This document shows, in pieces, positions 63,586 to 64,000 of a stretch of 64,000 nt of DNA. Every line of letters begins with the position of its first letter. The first letter of the stretch is position 1. Both the position numbers and the translations under genes were made by a program. The stretch is from Gorsachius magnificus (Eukaryota; Chordata; Aves; Pelecaniformes; Ardeidae), in the NCBI GenBank assembly GCA_034008185.1, contig CM067087.1, positions 42,984,590 through 43,048,589 on the forward strand, in the 5' to 3' direction. The notes beneath the pieces were generated by a model that made no database searches, had not been told where the DNA came from, and saw only the letters and a program-made list of their open reading frames with translations.

Positions 63586-64000
63586 AAGCAGCTTTTCTGC
63601 ATTAACAAGCTCAAAAAAAATTAAGAAGTGACACACAAATGTCTGAATTAAATAATATTTTCACTTTCTACTTAAGCTAACATCTGTGGCCTTTGACAGA
63701 ATCTAGTGAAAGGGAAACGAGCAGGATCTTGCATAAATAAAGTCATTACATCTCATGTCTAAAATTCTGAAGAAACAAACAGATGGTGAAATTGGTATAG
63801 CCTGAAGTGCCAGTAGATCAAATAACAGTAAAGTACACATATTTGAGAAAAATACCTAATTTCAGTGTGCTACCATCCTAGCAAAGGGAAAATGGAATTA
63901 ATGTAATGATCATTTGGAACATGTTATTCTGCATTTTCCTTGTACAAATGCTGTTGACTGCGTGCTACACAACATTTACCTTATTCGCAAATATGAATTT
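63586..64000. other. Non-coding AT-rich stretch
   Basis: Nothing recognised up to the window edge. Confidence 0.6.

Overview
This window looks like nuclear DNA from a bird. The main evidence is four fragments of CR1 LINE retrotransposons. Two of them end in the characteristic CR1 3' terminus (ATTCTATGATTCT-type octamers), and one keeps the C-terminal part of the CR1 reverse-transcriptase reading frame. Repeat density is otherwise low, the sequence is AT-rich with short GC-richer patches, and there are no bacterial-style operons or densely packed genes. The species and chromosome cannot be read from the sequence.

Layout. From 1 to about 13 kb the sequence is AT-rich and non-coding, with a 38-bp-period tandem duplication at 4732-4803, a long A tract near 5.9 kb and a GC-richer patch near 10.3-10.8 kb. 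Two related copies of an unidentified dispersed repeat lie at about 5.36 kb and 13.24 kb. An antisense CR1 tail follows at 13.7 kb. From 14 to 38 kb I see only non-coding DNA with scattered candidate splice-site pairs. An old, degenerate CR1/L3-like fragment lies at 38.65-39.05 kb and the best-preserved CR1 at 40.47-40.96 kb. An (A/T)-rich microsatellite is at 42.8 kb, and small CpG-dense patches occur at 43.2, 50.85, 55.3 and 56.4 kb. The one at 50.85 kb carries a G-quadruplex motif. CR1 tails at 58.55 kb (sense) and about 63.5 kb (antisense) complete the repeats.

No protein-coding gene can be assigned with confidence. The long uninterrupted reading frames (up to about 168 codons) match no family I recognise, and several begin without ATG. 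The region is best read as intergenic or intronic. I record candidate internal exons, defined by good acceptor and donor sites flanking short open segments, at low confidence. The most interesting set is on the minus strand (about 28.8, 26.0 and 18.5 kb, possibly also 42.7 kb). The three core segments each have one open frame and their splice phases are mutually compatible. A second set lies on the plus strand (about 1.8, 38.3 and 61.2 kb). Both need transcript or cross-species evidence.
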